Origin: Polaromonas eurypsychrophila
GTDB taxonomy: Bacteria > Pseudomonadota > Gammaproteobacteria > Burkholderiales > Burkholderiaceae_C
NCBI RefSeq assembly: GCF_014641715.1
Contig: NZ_BMIG01000008.1
Coordinates: 110,001 to 174,000, forward strand
Direction: 5' to 3'
Length of the DNA stretch: 64,000 nucleotides
The notes beneath the pieces were generated by a model, which was not told the origin of the DNA, did no database searches, and saw only the letters and a list, made by a program, of their open reading frames with translations. The translations under genes and the position numbers were made by a program. Shown here one piece after another: positions 18,120 to 27,072 of the stretch (position 1 is the stretch's first letter; each line of letters begins with the position of its first letter).

Positions 18120-18740
18120 TCAGCTCAGTTGCAGGTCCAGCACACCCTTGCTGGCCTGACGCGCACGTATGCTGTCGTACCAGCGCTCGATGTGCGGCCG
18201 GCTCTGGCGCTGCTGCGGCAGACCGAACCAGCGGTGGATTTCGCAGGCGATGGGAATGTCGGCCACGGTGAAACGCTCGCCAACCATGAAACTGCGCTGC
18301 GCGAGGTGGGCGTCCAGCACGGCCATCAGCGCCTCGACGACTGCATTCGACTCGGCAATCGCGCGCTCATCGCGCTGCTCGGGCGGCGTGCGCACCAGTT
18401 GCCAGAAGCCGGGCCGGCTGGCCGGGTTCAGCGTGGTCTGCTGCCAGTCCATCCAGCGCTCAGCATCAAAACGCTCGCGCAGGTCGGTCGGGTACATCTG
18501 CCCTGATGAATGTTTGGCCGCGAGGTAACGCACGATGACATTCGACTCCCACAGCACGTAGTCCTCGTCCTCGATCACCGGCACCAGCGAATTGGGGTTC
18601 AGCGCCATGTACTCGGGCGTCTTCACCACGCCGAACAGGCCGCCGGCTTCCGTGCGCTGGATATCCAGCGCCAGCTCCTGTGCCGTCCACACCACTTTCT
18701 TGACGTTGATGGAGCTCATGCGCCCCCAGATTTTCAGCAT
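18120..18740 (-). CDS. Glutathione S-transferase family protein
   Basis: A 206-residue cytoplasmic glutathione transferase. The N-terminal thioredoxin-like domain contains SSINVKKVVWTAQEL and the cis-Pro glutathione-binding region NSLVPVIEDEDYVLWESNVIVRYL, including the ES pair that contacts the gamma-glutamyl group. The C-terminal helical domain has FTVADIPIACEIHRW, the conserved N-capping motif. Substrate is unknown. It lies between the aminotransferase gene (ending one base upstream) and phzF on the same strand, probably in one long operon. Confidence 0.9.
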   Translation of the reverse strand: MLKIWGRMSSINVKKVVWTAQELALDIQRTEAGGLFGVVKTPEYMALNPNSLVPVIEDEDYVLWESNVIVRYLAAKHSSGQMYPTDLRERFDAERWMDWQQTTLNPASRPGFWQLVRTPPEQRDERAIAESNAVVEALMAVLDAHLAQRSFMVGERFTVADIPIACEIHRWFGLPQQRQSRPHIERWYDSIRARQASKGVLDLQLS

Positions 18741-19970
18741 CTATTTGGCCTCAACACTGTTGGCCCCCACGCTTGTCGTTGCGCGAGCCTGCGTTGGCTG
18801 GCTCTCGCGGATGGCCGCCGCCAGAGCCGCCACACCGGTGTTGATCTGGTCCACGCTGGCCGTCACAAAAGACAGGCGCAAGGTGCGCGCATCGGCGTTG
18901 TCGGCGTAAAAGGCCGAGCCCGGCACAAAAGCCACGTTTTTTTCGACGGCTTTGGGCAGCAGCTCGACCGCGCTCATGCCGGCCGGCAGGCGGGCCCACA
19001 AAAACATGCCGCCATCGGGGGTGTTCCAGCTGACGCCTTCGGGCATTTCACGCTTGAGTGCGGCCAGCATGGCGTCGCGCTGCGACTTGTAGAGCGCGCG
19101 AATCGTCGGCACATGCCGATCCAGAAAGCCGTCCTTCATGACCTCGGCAATCATGCGCTGATTGAAGCCCGGGCTGTGCAGGTCGGCCGCCTGTTTGGCC
19201 TGCAGCAGTTTGGGATACAGCGCTTTCGGCGCCACCAGGAAACCCAGGCGCAGGCCAGGTGCCAGCACCTTGGAGAACGATCCCAGGTAGAGACAACCGT
19301 CAGGGTTGCGCGCCGACAGCGGCAGCGGCGGCGGTGCGTCGAACCACAAATCGCCATAGGGGTTGTCCTCAATGATGGGCAGGCCCAGTTCGGCCGCTTT
19401 GGCCGACAACGCGGCGCGGCGCGCCTCGCTCATGGTGCGGCCGGTCGGGTTCTGGAAATTGGGCAGCACATACAGAAAGCGCCCGCCTCTGGCTTTCATC
19501 GCCAGGTCATTGACATCGATGCCGTCGTCGTCGCTGGCGACGCTGATCACCTGCGGCTCCATCGGCGTGAAAGCCTGCAGCGCGCCCAGGTAGGTCGGCG
19601 TCTCCACCAGGATGGGGCTGCCCTTGTCAATCAGGATCTTGGCCAGCAAATCCAGACCCTGCTGCGAGCCGGTGGTGATCAGTACCTGGGCCGGATCCAC
19701 CTGCCAGGGCAGGCTGGCCGCCACCATCTCGCGCAGCGGAGCGTAACCCTCGCTGGCGGCGTATTGCAGCGCGGCCTGGCCGTCTTCACGCAGCACTTTG
19801 GCGCAGGCGTCGGCGAAGTCGCTGATCGGAAAGGTTTTGGGCGACGGCAGGCCGCCTGCAAAACTGATGATGCCGGGCTTTTCGGTGACCTTGAGGATCT
19901 CGCGGATCACCGAAGGGTTCATTTTTTCGGCGCGTGCGGCCAGGGTCCATTGCATGTTGTTGGTGTCCAT
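18741..19970 (-). CDS. PLP-dependent class I/II aminotransferase (2-aminoadipate aminotransferase-like)
   Basis: A 409-residue fold-type I aminotransferase. The PLP lysine is in LGSFSKVLAPGLRLGF. The aminoadipate/aromatic (MocR-like) subclass is suggested by ISFAGGLPSPKTFP near the N-terminus and by NFQNPTGRT and EDNPYGDLWF. It has no DNA-binding domain, unlike the MocR gene at 21949. I chose the ATG at 19970 (MDTNNMQW), which follows AGGAAAAGAGAG; the frame is open for 16 more codons. The likely donor is an alpha-amino acid and the acceptor 2-oxoglutarate, but the specific substrate is unknown. Confidence 0.88.
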   Translation of the reverse strand: MDTNNMQWTLAARAEKMNPSVIREILKVTEKPGIISFAGGLPSPKTFPISDFADACAKVLREDGQAALQYAASEGYAPLREMVAASLPWQVDPAQVLITTGSQQGLDLLAKILIDKGSPILVETPTYLGALQAFTPMEPQVISVASDDDGIDVNDLAMKARGGRFLYVLPNFQNPTGRTMSEARRAALSAKAAELGLPIIEDNPYGDLWFDAPPPLPLSARNPDGCLYLGSFSKVLAPGLRLGFLVAPKALYPKLLQAKQAADLHSPGFNQRMIAEVMKDGFLDRHVPTIRALYKSQRDAMLAALKREMPEGVSWNTPDGGMFLWARLPAGMSAVELLPKAVEKNVAFVPGSAFYADNADARTLRLSFVTASVDQINTGVAALAAAIRESQPTQARATTSVGANSVEAK

Positions 19971-19992
19971 GGTTGTTCTCTCTTTTCCTGTG

Positions 19993-20322
19993 TCAATCCA
20001 CGATAAACAGTGTCGCACCTTTGGGCGCGCTGGAGCGGTGCGCTTCGGCGCCGTCGGCCACCTGGTAACTCATGCCGGGCCGCAGCACATGCTGGCTGCC
20101 GTTGTCGAGTTCGGTGTGCAACTCGCCCGCCAGACACAGCAGGACATGGCCCTTGCTGCACCAGTGGTCCGACACATAACCCGGCGTGTATTCGACCATG
20201 CGCACGCGAATGTCGCCGAACTGCTGCGTGCGCCAGAAGGCCTGACCGGCCTGGGCCGAGTGCTCGGATTGCGCAATGGCCGACCAGTCGGTGGTGCCAA
20301 AAGGAATATGGCTGATGTTCAT
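19993..20322 (-). CDS. DHCW-motif cupin-fold protein
   Basis: A 109-residue single-domain cupin. The sequence VSDHWCSKGHVLLCLAGEL contains the DHWC motif that gives this small family its name, and the second cupin motif is in LRPGMSYQVADG. Some such proteins bind metals, but the biochemical role of the family is unknown. The start ATG at 20322 overlaps the stop of the EamA gene upstream (20319-20321), so the cupin is translationally coupled to the exporter. Confidence 0.85.
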   Translation of the reverse strand: MNISHIPFGTTDWSAIAQSEHSAQAGQAFWRTQQFGDIRVRMVEYTPGYVSDHWCSKGHVLLCLAGELHTELDNGSQHVLRPGMSYQVADGAEAHRSSAPKGATLFIVD

Positions 20323-21230
20323 GCGGGCTCCAGGCGGGGGGTGTGCACCGGCATTTGTTTGCCGATAAACACGGTGGCGATCACGGCCAGGCCGAAGCCG
20401 ACCGTCACCGCGTCCAGCGATTCGCCGAGCAGCGGCACGGCAAACAGCATGGACAAAAAGGGCTGGACCAGTTGCACCTGGCTGACGCGCACCGTGCCGC
20501 CCAGGGCCAGGCCGCGGTACCAGGCAAAAAAGCCCAGCCACATCGAGAACACGCCGAGGTAGGCAAAGCCGGCCCAGGCGCTGGCCCGGACAGTTGTTTG
20601 CGGCCAGCTCAGCAGCGCCAGCGGCAGCGTCAGCGGCAGCGAGATCAACAGCGCCCAACAGATCACGTGTTCGGCCTGCATGTGTTGCGACAGCCGCGCA
20701 CCGTAGCCGTAACCGATGGCCGCACACAGCATGGCCGCCAGTAGCAGCACGTCTGCAAAATGGATAGCCAGCCCGGCAGCGCCGGACCGCAGCACGGCAA
20801 ACAGCACCACCAGCGCGCTGCCCAGGGCCGCGCACAGCCAGAAGCCGGCTGACGGCCGCTGGCGGTGCAGCAGCGCACCGACGGCGGCCGTGGCCAGCGG
20901 CAACACGCCGACGATCACGCTGGCATGCATGGCTTCAACGTAACGCATCGCGATCGAAGTGAAAAGCGGGAAGCCGAAGACCACACCGCCAGCGGTGATG
21001 GCCAGCGGCACCCAGTCGCGCCGCTGCGGCAGCGGTGCGCGAGTGGCCAGCAGGAACAGCGCCGACAGTGCAGCGGCCACCACGGCCCGGCCCAGCGCGA
21101 TGAAAACACCCGACATCTGCGGCGCCTCGGGTGTGCCGACCGCCAGCCGCGTCATCGGCAGGGTCACTGCAAAGATGACGATGCCCAGCAGGCCCAGCCA
21201 CAGGCCTTTGGTGATCTGTTGTTGTGTCAT
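20319..21230 (-). CDS. EamA (DMT) family exporter
   Basis: A 303-residue inner-membrane drug/metabolite transporter with about ten hydrophobic segments in two EamA repeats. The second repeat contains YLGVFSMWLGFFAWYRGLALGG and VQPFLSMLFAVPLLGESL, typical of the family. I chose ATG 21230 (MTQQQITK), whose start overlaps the stop of the LysE gene (ATGA). Together with that LysE gene and the cupin it forms a three-gene overlapping operon facing the divergent MocR regulator, suggesting efflux of an amino acid or PLP-related metabolite. Confidence 0.88.
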   Translation of the reverse strand: MTQQQITKGLWLGLLGIVIFAVTLPMTRLAVGTPEAPQMSGVFIALGRAVVAAALSALFLLATRAPLPQRRDWVPLAITAGGVVFGFPLFTSIAMRYVEAMHASVIVGVLPLATAAVGALLHRQRPSAGFWLCAALGSALVVLFAVLRSGAAGLAIHFADVLLLAAMLCAAIGYGYGARLSQHMQAEHVICWALLISLPLTLPLALLSWPQTTVRASAWAGFAYLGVFSMWLGFFAWYRGLALGGTVRVSQVQLVQPFLSMLFAVPLLGESLDAVTVGFGLAVIATVFIGKQMPVHTPRLEPA

Positions 21231-21838
21231 AAGAACAGCATCCAGATGGCCGTGGCCACCAGCACCGCCGCCATGGCGCGGTTGAACCCCACCAGGCGCC
21301 GGCCGGTCCCGGCCGGCCCGCTGAGCCACTCGCGCAGCAGCGAGCCGGCCAGCGCATAAGTCAAGTTGCTGGCGAAGGCATAGGCCAGCATCACCGGCAG
21401 CACCACGGCAAAACGCAGGGCGGGGTCGCTGCGACCGGCGATCCAACCGCTGACAATTGCCAGCGCCAGCATCCACGCCTTGATGTTGACAAACTGCAGC
21501 GCCGCGCCCTGCCAGAAACCGACGTTCATGCGGTCGGCATCGGTTTCGCTGAGTTGGCGCGAACGCGCGATCTTCGAGGCCAGCCAGAACAGGTAGAACA
21601 CGCCGGCGAGCTTGATCGCCAGACCCAGCAGCGGTATCGCCAGCAGCAGCGCGCCCAGGCCCAGCGCGCACAGGCTCAGCAACACGCCCCAGCCAACCGG
21701 CACCGCGCAGACAAAAGGCATGGCGCGGCGCAGCCCGTGGTTGGCCGCGAGTGCGGTCGACAGTGTGGTGTTGGGCCCAGGCGAAAAGCTCATGGCCGTC
21801 GCCAGCACCAGCAAAGCGGTAAATTCTTGCCAATTCAT
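21227..21838 (-). CDS. LysE/RhtB family exporter
   Basis: A 203-residue LysE superfamily exporter. The signature MSFSPGPNTTLS is at about residues 15-26, and the core NIKAWMLALAIVSGW replaces the usual NPK region. About six membrane segments are visible. I chose the ATG at 21838 (MNWQEF), which matches the family start; an upstream ATG at 21859 is possible. The gene is first in an operon with EamA and the cupin. It is divergent from the MocR gene, with a palindrome at 21876-21906 in between, so it is the likely target of that regulator. Confidence 0.87.
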   Translation of the reverse strand: MNWQEFTALLVLATAMSFSPGPNTTLSTALAANHGLRRAMPFVCAVPVGWGVLLSLCALGLGALLLAIPLLGLAIKLAGVFYLFWLASKIARSRQLSETDADRMNVGFWQGAALQFVNIKAWMLALAIVSGWIAGRSDPALRFAVVLPVMLAYAFASNLTYALAGSLLREWLSGPAGTGRRLVGFNRAMAAVLVATAIWMLFL

Positions 21839-21875
21839 GAGCCAGACTTTATAGTTCAACCCAACACACCATCAG

Positions 21876-21906
21876 TACAGTTTGGGGTACAAATTCCTAA
21901 ACTGTA
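21876..21906. promoter_or_regulatory. Candidate MocR operator between lysE and mocR
   Basis: A perfect inverted repeat of 8 bases, TACAGTTT at 21876-21883 and AAACTGTA at 21899-21906, with 15 bases between. It lies in the 110-base divergent intergenic region, 37 bases from the lysE start and 42 from the mocR start. Position and symmetry fit an operator for the MocR regulator controlling both directions. Confidence 0.6.
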
Positions 21907-21948
21907 TTGCCCTGTTTGTCAGCACACCCCGCGCAAAGGCCCTTGTCC

Positions 21949-23424
21949 ATGCTGATGAAAACCGGTTCGCAATCACTGACGGAGCAGCTCAGTGCCCGTT
22001 TTGCAGAGCGCATCCGCAGCCGCCTGCTGGCGCCTGGCGCGCGCTTGCCCTCGGTGCGGCAATGCGCGCAGCAGCAAGGCGTCAGTGTCTCCACCGTGGT
22101 CGCGGCTTATGACCAGTTGCTGGCCCAGGGGCTGGTGGTGGCGCACAAGAACCGTGGCTTCTTCGTCCGCGATGCATCATTCAATGCGGCTTCGGCCCCG
22201 GCGCCACAAGCGCCAGCGGCTATCAAAGGAGTAGCAGATTCGGCGAATCCGGACGCGCCCTCCGCATGGAGCACGGCCACCTGGATGGCCGCCCGGCAGG
22301 CGCCGGTCGACGCCACCGCCCTGATACGCGGCATGTTCCACAAGGTCAGCAACAAGCCACAGCCGGGCATGGGCGTGTTTCCGCCGGAATGGCTGGACAC
22401 CAGCTTCATGCCGGCCGCCGTGCGCAAGGTCACCAGCGGCAGCGCGCTGCGCGATTTTTCGCTCAGTTACGGCGAACCCATGGGCGACAGCGGCCTGCGC
22501 CGCGCGTTGTCGCAAAAACTCAGCGTGCTCAATGTGCATGCGGGGCCCGAACAAATCATCACCAGCGTGGGCGCGACCCATGCGCTGGACATCGTGAGCC
22601 GCACCCTGCTGCGCGCCGGCGACTGCGTGATGGTCGAGGAGCCCGGCTGGGCGGTCGAGTTTGCGCGGCTCGATGCGCTGGGCATGCGCATCCTGCCGGT
22701 GCCACGGCGCGCCGATGGCCCGGACCTGGAAGTCATGGCGCGGTATTGCGAGGCGCATGCGCCCAAGCTGTTTGTCAGCGTCAGCGTGTTCCACAACCCG
22801 ACCGGTTACTGCCTGAGCCCGGGCAGCGCACACCGCGTGCTGCAGCTCGCCAACCAGCACAACTTCCACATCGTCGAGGACGACACCTACAGCCACCTGG
22901 CGCCGGACCACGCGACGCGGCTCAGCGCGCTCGACGGCCTCCAGCGCACCATTTATGTCAGCGGTTTCGCCAAGATCCTGGCGCCGGGCTGGCGCGTCGG
23001 CTTTATGGCAGCGCCGCCTGACCTGGTGCAGCGCCTGCTCGACACCAAGCTGCTGGGCACGCTGACCACGCCGGCCCTGCTCGAAAAAGCGCTGGCCTGG
23101 TGCATCGACCAGGGCCAGTTGCGCCGCCATGCCGAGCGCATACGCACGCGGCTCGATGCGGCGCGCGCGCGCAGCGTCAAGCTGGCGCTGGCGCACGGCT
23201 GCAGCTTTGCGGCCGAACCGGCGGGCCTGTTCGGCTGGGTCGACACCGGCGTGGACACCGATGCGCTGGCCCAGCGCATGCTCGACGAGGGTTACCTGAT
23301 CGCGCCGGGCGCGTTGTTCCACGCGGTGCGCACGCCGACCACGCTGATGCGCATCAACTTTGCAACGACGCAGGAAGCGGCTTTCTGGAAGGTGTTCGCG
23401 CGTTTGCGCGACGCGATGTTGTGA
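21949..23424 (+). CDS. MocR/PdxR-type transcriptional regulator (GntR HTH fused to aminotransferase domain)
   Basis: A 491-residue regulator. The N-terminal GntR winged helix (about residues 5-75) includes RLPSVRQCAQQQGVSVSTV. A degenerate class I aminotransferase domain follows (about residues 120-490) with the PLP lysine in VSGFAKILAPGWRVGF. Such regulators sense PLP adducts or amino acids. I chose ATG 21949 (MLMKTG); ATG 21955 is also possible. It is divergent from the exporter operon with a palindrome between. The likely role is control of LysE/EamA efflux; the effector is unknown. Confidence 0.88.
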   Translation: MLMKTGSQSLTEQLSARFAERIRSRLLAPGARLPSVRQCAQQQGVSVSTVVAAYDQLLAQGLVVAHKNRGFFVRDASFNAASAPAPQAPAAIKGVADSANPDAPSAWSTATWMAARQAPVDATALIRGMFHKVSNKPQPGMGVFPPEWLDTSFMPAAVRKVTSGSALRDFSLSYGEPMGDSGLRRALSQKLSVLNVHAGPEQIITSVGATHALDIVSRTLLRAGDCVMVEEPGWAVEFARLDALGMRILPVPRRADGPDLEVMARYCEAHAPKLFVSVSVFHNPTGYCLSPGSAHRVLQLANQHNFHIVEDDTYSHLAPDHATRLSALDGLQRTIYVSGFAKILAPGWRVGFMAAPPDLVQRLLDTKLLGTLTTPALLEKALAWCIDQGQLRRHAERIRTRLDAARARSVKLALAHGCSFAAEPAGLFGWVDTGVDTDALAQRMLDEGYLIAPGALFHAVRTPTTLMRINFATTQEAAFWKVFARLRDAML

Positions 23425-23440
23425 TGGACCTGGATTTCAA

Positions 23441-23498
23441 ATCTTTTTGGCCTCCAGCCCATGACTGGCGTGCGCAATCAGCTATTGAATTAATAGCG
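23441..23498 (-). repeat. B repeat, intergenic
   Basis: A well-preserved B copy upstream of the LacI gene. On the minus strand: GCGCTATTAATTCAATAGC, then GGGCTGGAGGCCAAAAA. The end nearest the LacI gene is 48 bases from its start codon. Confidence 0.75.
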
Positions 23499-23545
23499 CA
23501 CAGAATGCCGACCCTTGTGCGACAGCTACCAGCGGAGAGCGTGTC

Positions 23546-24577
23546 ATGAACAGCGACCTTCCGCCCCCACGACGGACCCGACGCGGCAGCGGCGCCGTCA
23601 CGCTGCACGATGTGGCGCGTCTGGCCGGCGTGGCGCCCATCACGGCCTCGCGCGCGCTGAACACGCCCGGCCAGGTGTCGGCCGAGCTGGTGCGGCGCGT
23701 CACTGAAGCGGTGGCTAGCACCGGTTATGTGCCGAATCGGGTCGCCGGCGGCCTCGCTTCTGCGCGCAGCCGGCTGGTGGCGGCGCTGGTGCCGACGATT
23801 TCGGGGCCGGTGTTTCTCGGCACCGTCCGGGCGCTCAACGAGGCGCTGGTGGCTCAGGGTTACCAATTGATGCTGGGCCAGAGCGGTTATGTCGATTCGC
23901 GCGAGGACGCTTTGCTGGACGCGCTGATCAGCCGGCGGCCCGACGGCATTGTGCTGACCGGCATCATGCATTCGCCGCTGGGGCGCCAGCGCCTTCTGGC
24001 CTCCGGCATTCCGGTGGTGGAAACCTGGGACCTCACGCCCACGCCGATTGACATGCTGGTCGGTTTTTCGCATGTTGACGTGGGCCGCGCGGTGGTCGAT
24101 TTCCTCTACGCCAAGCGCCGACGCCGGCTCGCCATGATCGCCGGCGACGACGAGCGCTCGAAGCGGCGCCAGCAGGCTTTTCATGCCGCGGCGCAGGCAG
24201 CGGGCCTGCCACCGGTGCCGGTGATCACCGTGCCAGCGCCGACCACGCTCAAGAGCGGGCGGGCCGCGCTGGCGGAGTTGCTACAAACTTCGCCAGACAT
24301 TGACGCGGTGTTTTGCAGCTCCGACCTGCTGGCCCTGGGCGTGATGACCGAGGCCCAGGTGCGCGGCGTTTCAGTGCCCGGCCAATTGGCGGTGGTCGGC
24401 TTTGGTGACCTCGAATTTGCCGCCGACATACATCCGGCGCTGACCACAGTGCGCATCGACGGCATGGCGATAGGCCGCCAGGCCGCGCAGTTCATCGTGG
24501 ACCGGGCCGAGGGCCGTGAGGTCACGACTCGCGTGGTGGACGTCGGTTTTTCCATCGTGGACCGCGACAGCGCCTGA
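23546..24577 (+). CDS. LacI family transcriptional regulator (GntR/IdnR-like)
   Basis: A 343-residue sugar-acid-type repressor. The LacI HTH is at about residues 18-65 (TLHDVARLAGVAPITASRAL, then the hinge helix region GYVPNRVAGGLAS). The C-terminal periplasmic-binding-like effector domain includes SGPVFLGTVRALNEAL and DIDAVFCSSDLLALGVM. It is directly upstream of the TctC-glucarate dehydratase genes. Two GGTAGCGCTACC palindromes lie in that promoter; they are the perfect symmetric type with central CG used by LacI proteins. It therefore probably represses the glucarate genes in the absence of an aldaric acid; the effector is inferred. Confidence 0.9.
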   Translation: MNSDLPPPRRTRRGSGAVTLHDVARLAGVAPITASRALNTPGQVSAELVRRVTEAVASTGYVPNRVAGGLASARSRLVAALVPTISGPVFLGTVRALNEALVAQGYQLMLGQSGYVDSREDALLDALISRRPDGIVLTGIMHSPLGRQRLLASGIPVVETWDLTPTPIDMLVGFSHVDVGRAVVDFLYAKRRRRLAMIAGDDERSKRRQQAFHAAAQAAGLPPVPVITVPAPTTLKSGRAALAELLQTSPDIDAVFCSSDLLALGVMTEAQVRGVSVPGQLAVVGFGDLEFAADIHPALTTVRIDGMAIGRQAAQFIVDRAEGREVTTRVVDVGFSIVDRDSA

Positions 24578-24623
24578 CGCGGGGAAGGGCACCTGGCCCA
24601 TCCCCAAGCGCTGAATTGTTGAC

Positions 24624-24651
24624 TTGACAAGATTTTGGGTAGCGCTACCAT
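24624..24651 (+). promoter_or_regulatory. Candidate sigma70 promoter of the glucarate operon
   Basis: A consensus -35 TTGACA (24624-24629), a 16-base spacer and TACCAT (24646-24651) as -10. The -10 overlaps the right half of the first operator palindrome, so a bound repressor would block RNA polymerase. Confidence 0.55.
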
Positions 24652-24671
24652 ACTCACTTGGTAGCGCTACC
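24638..24671. promoter_or_regulatory. Twin LacI-type operators GGTAGCGCTACC
   Basis: Two identical perfect 12-base palindromes at 24638-24649 and 24660-24671, with centres 22 bases (about two helical turns) apart. They lie between the LacI-type gene and the TctC gene. The same-face spacing favours cooperative binding by the repressor encoded immediately upstream. Confidence 0.85.
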
Positions 24672-24731
24672 TTTGGTGCTCTTGCCTGTCATTAATCACC
24701 CGGCGCGCGCGCGCCATTCAGGAGACATCTC

Positions 24732-25694
24732 GTGAAAAAACTAGTCATCACCCTGGCCGTGGGCCTGCTGGCCAGCGCCGGCGTTCTTGCCCAGGCCTGG
24801 CCGTCCAAAACCACCAGCATGGTTGTGCCTTTCCCGCCCGGCGGTTCCACCGACACCGTGGCCCGCGCCATCGCCACCCAGCTCAGCAGCAAGCTGGGCC
24901 AGCCTTTTGTGGTCGAAAACAAGGCCGGCGCCACCGGCACGATTGGCGCGACCCAGGTCAAACGCGCTGCACCCGACGGCCACACCTTTCTGGTCACCTC
25001 CCTGGGCCCGCTGGTGATTGCGCCGCACCTGATCCGCGGCGTGCAATACGACGCGCTGAAAGATTTCGACACCATCACGGTGGCGGTGCAAGCGCCCAAT
25101 GTGTTGGTGGTGCCGGCCGCCTCGCCCTACAAGACACTGGGCGCCATCGTTGCTTACCAGAAGATCAACCCCGGCAAAATGAGTTTTGCCTCCTCGGGCA
25201 ACGGCTCCAGCGACCATCTGACGGCAGAACTGTTCTGGCAGCAGACCGGCACCAGTGGCACCCATGTGCCTTACAAGGGCGGCGCGCCGGCCATCACTGA
25301 TTTGCTGGGCGGCCAGGTCGATGCTTCCTTCCAGAACATCAACGCGGTGATCCAGCACATCAAGTCTGGCAAGCTGCGGGCGCTGGCCATCACCTCGGAA
25401 AAACGCTCGACCTTGCTGCCGGAGGTGCCGACCCTGAGTGAGTCGGGCATGAAAGGTCTGGTGGTGTATTCCTGGCAAGCGGTGGTTGCGCCCAAAGGCC
25501 TGCCGGCCGACGTGCGGAGCAAGGCGCATGCTGCCATCGTCGCCGCACTCAACGATCCGCAGCTCAGGCAGCAGTTCGTCTCGGTCGGTTTTGAAATTGT
25601 GGCCAACACACCGGCACAATTTGCCAGCTTCCAGCAGCAGGAATTTGCGCGCTGGAAAAAAGTGATTGAGACCGGAAAAATAACCATAGATTGA
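24732..25694 (+). CDS. TctC family solute-binding protein (tripartite tricarboxylate transporter)
   Basis: A 320-residue periplasmic binding protein of the Bug/TctC family that is very expanded in Burkholderiales. A signal peptide (residues 1-21, ending LAQA) is followed by the canonical [19 protein letters not shown] start and the conserved GATGTIGA and [10 protein letters not shown] regions. These proteins feed carboxylates to TctAB membrane subunits, which are not encoded here, as is common for orphan Bug proteins. The gene follows the twin operator and is 10 bases before gudD, so its ligand is probably an aldaric acid such as glucarate or galactarate. Confidence 0.9.
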   Translation: MKKLVITLAVGLLASAGVLAQAWPSKTTSMVVPFPPGGSTDTVARAIATQLSSKLGQPFVVENKAGATGTIGATQVKRAAPDGHTFLVTSLGPLVIAPHLIRGVQYDALKDFDTITVAVQAPNVLVVPAASPYKTLGAIVAYQKINPGKMSFASSGNGSSDHLTAELFWQQTGTSGTHVPYKGGAPAITDLLGGQVDASFQNINAVIQHIKSGKLRALAITSEKRSTLLPEVPTLSESGMKGLVVYSWQAVVAPKGLPADVRSKAHAAIVAALNDPQLRQQFVSVGFEIVANTPAQFASFQQQEFARWKKVIETGKITID

Positions 25695-25704
25695 CCTGAA
25701 TCCC

Positions 25705-27039
25705 ATGCCCCAGCCCTCTACCCCCCGCATCACCGATCTGCGTGTGATCCCCGTCGCCGGACGCGACGGCATGCTGCTGAACCTCAGCGGTGCGCACGGC
25801 CCGTTTTTCACGCGCAACATTCTGATCCTGACGGACAACGCCGGCCGCACCGGCGTCGGCGAAGTGCCGGGCGGCGAAAAAATCCGCCAGACCCTGGAAG
25901 ATGCGCGTGCGCTGGTGGTCGGCCAGGCCATTGGCGCGCACCAGCAGGTGCTGCAAAGTGTGCAGCGCCAGTTTACCGACCGCGATGCCGGCGGACGCGG
26001 CCTGCAGACCTTTGACCTGCGCACCACCATCCATGCGGTGACGGCGATCGAATCGGCCTTGCTCGACTTGCTGGGCCAGCACCTGGAGGTGCCGGTGGCG
26101 GCGCTGCTCGGCGAAGGCCAGCAGCGCGAGACGGTCGAGATGCTGGGCTACCTGTTTTTTGTCGGCGACAAGTCGAAGACAAACCTGCCTTACGCCAGCG
26201 AGCCCGACGCGCCCGATGCCTGGTCGCGTGTGCGCCATGAAGAAGCCGTGACGCCCGAGACCATCGTGCGCCAGGCCGAGGCCGCGCATGAACGTTACGG
26301 CTTCAACGACTTCAAGCTCAAGGGCGGCGTGTTGCGCGGCGAGGAAGAAATTGAGGCCATGCGCGCATTGCACGAGCGCTTTCCGAAAGCACGTGTCACG
26401 CTGGACCCGAACGGTGGCTGGCTGCTGAAAGACGCGATCCGCCTGATGCGCGACATGCGCGGCGTGGTGGCTTATGCCGAAGACCCCTGCGGCGCGGAAG
26501 AAGGATTTTCGGGCCGCGAAGTCATGGCCGAATTCCGCCGTGCCACCGGGCTGCCGACCGCCACCAACATGGTGGCCACCGACTGGCGGCAACTGAGCCA
26601 CGCGCTGTCGCTGCAGTCGGTGGACATCCCGCTGGCCGACCCGCACTTCTGGACCATGGCCGGCTCGGTGCGCGTCGCGCAAACATGCCGCGACTGGGGC
26701 CTGACCTGGGGCTCACATTCGAACAACCATTTCGATGTGTCACTGGCGATGTTCACCCAGGTCGGTGCCGCCGCACCGGGCCGCGTCACCGCCATCGACA
26801 CCCACTGGATCTGGCAGGACGGCCAGCGCCTGACAAAAGAGCCCTTGAAAATTGAAGGCGGGCTAGTCCAGGTACCGAAAAAGCCGGGCCTGGGTGTCGA
26901 GCTCGACATGGTGGAGGTCGAGAAGGCGCACCAGCTCTACAAACAGCACGGTCTGGGCTCACGCGATGATGCGATGGCGATGCAGAGCCTGATACCGGGC
27001 TGGAAGTTCGACCCCAAACGGCCAGCCATGGACCGTTGA
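25705..27039 (+). CDS. gudD: Glucarate dehydratase
   Basis: A 444-residue enolase-superfamily enzyme converting D-glucarate (and L-idarate) to 5-keto-4-deoxyglucarate in the cytoplasm. Recognisable features are the N-terminal [19 protein letters not shown], the general-base lysines in FKLKGG, metal ligands in TLDPNGGW and EDPC, and the catalytic His in [13 protein letters not shown]. The length matches GudD. It follows the TctC gene by 10 bases and is under the LacI-type twin operator, completing an uptake-plus-dehydration module. Downstream enzymes (KDG aldolase) are not in the window. Confidence 0.92.
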   Translation: MPQPSTPRITDLRVIPVAGRDGMLLNLSGAHGPFFTRNILILTDNAGRTGVGEVPGGEKIRQTLEDARALVVGQAIGAHQQVLQSVQRQFTDRDAGGRGLQTFDLRTTIHAVTAIESALLDLLGQHLEVPVAALLGEGQQRETVEMLGYLFFVGDKSKTNLPYASEPDAPDAWSRVRHEEAVTPETIVRQAEAAHERYGFNDFKLKGGVLRGEEEIEAMRALHERFPKARVTLDPNGGWLLKDAIRLMRDMRGVVAYAEDPCGAEEGFSGREVMAEFRRATGLPTATNMVATDWRQLSHALSLQSVDIPLADPHFWTMAGSVRVAQTCRDWGLTWGSHSNNHFDVSLAMFTQVGAAAPGRVTAIDTHWIWQDGQRLTKEPLKIEGGLVQVPKKPGLGVELDMVEVEKAHQLYKQHGLGSRDDAMAMQSLIPGWKFDPKRPAMDR

Positions 27040-27072
27040 GCCGGTTGGCCTCGCTCACCTGCTGAACAGGTT

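Noticed and set aside
18510..20006. A 498-codon plus-strand frame opposite the aminotransferase and GST genes
   Set aside because: Mirror frame; overlaps two well-supported genes and has no recognisable motifs.
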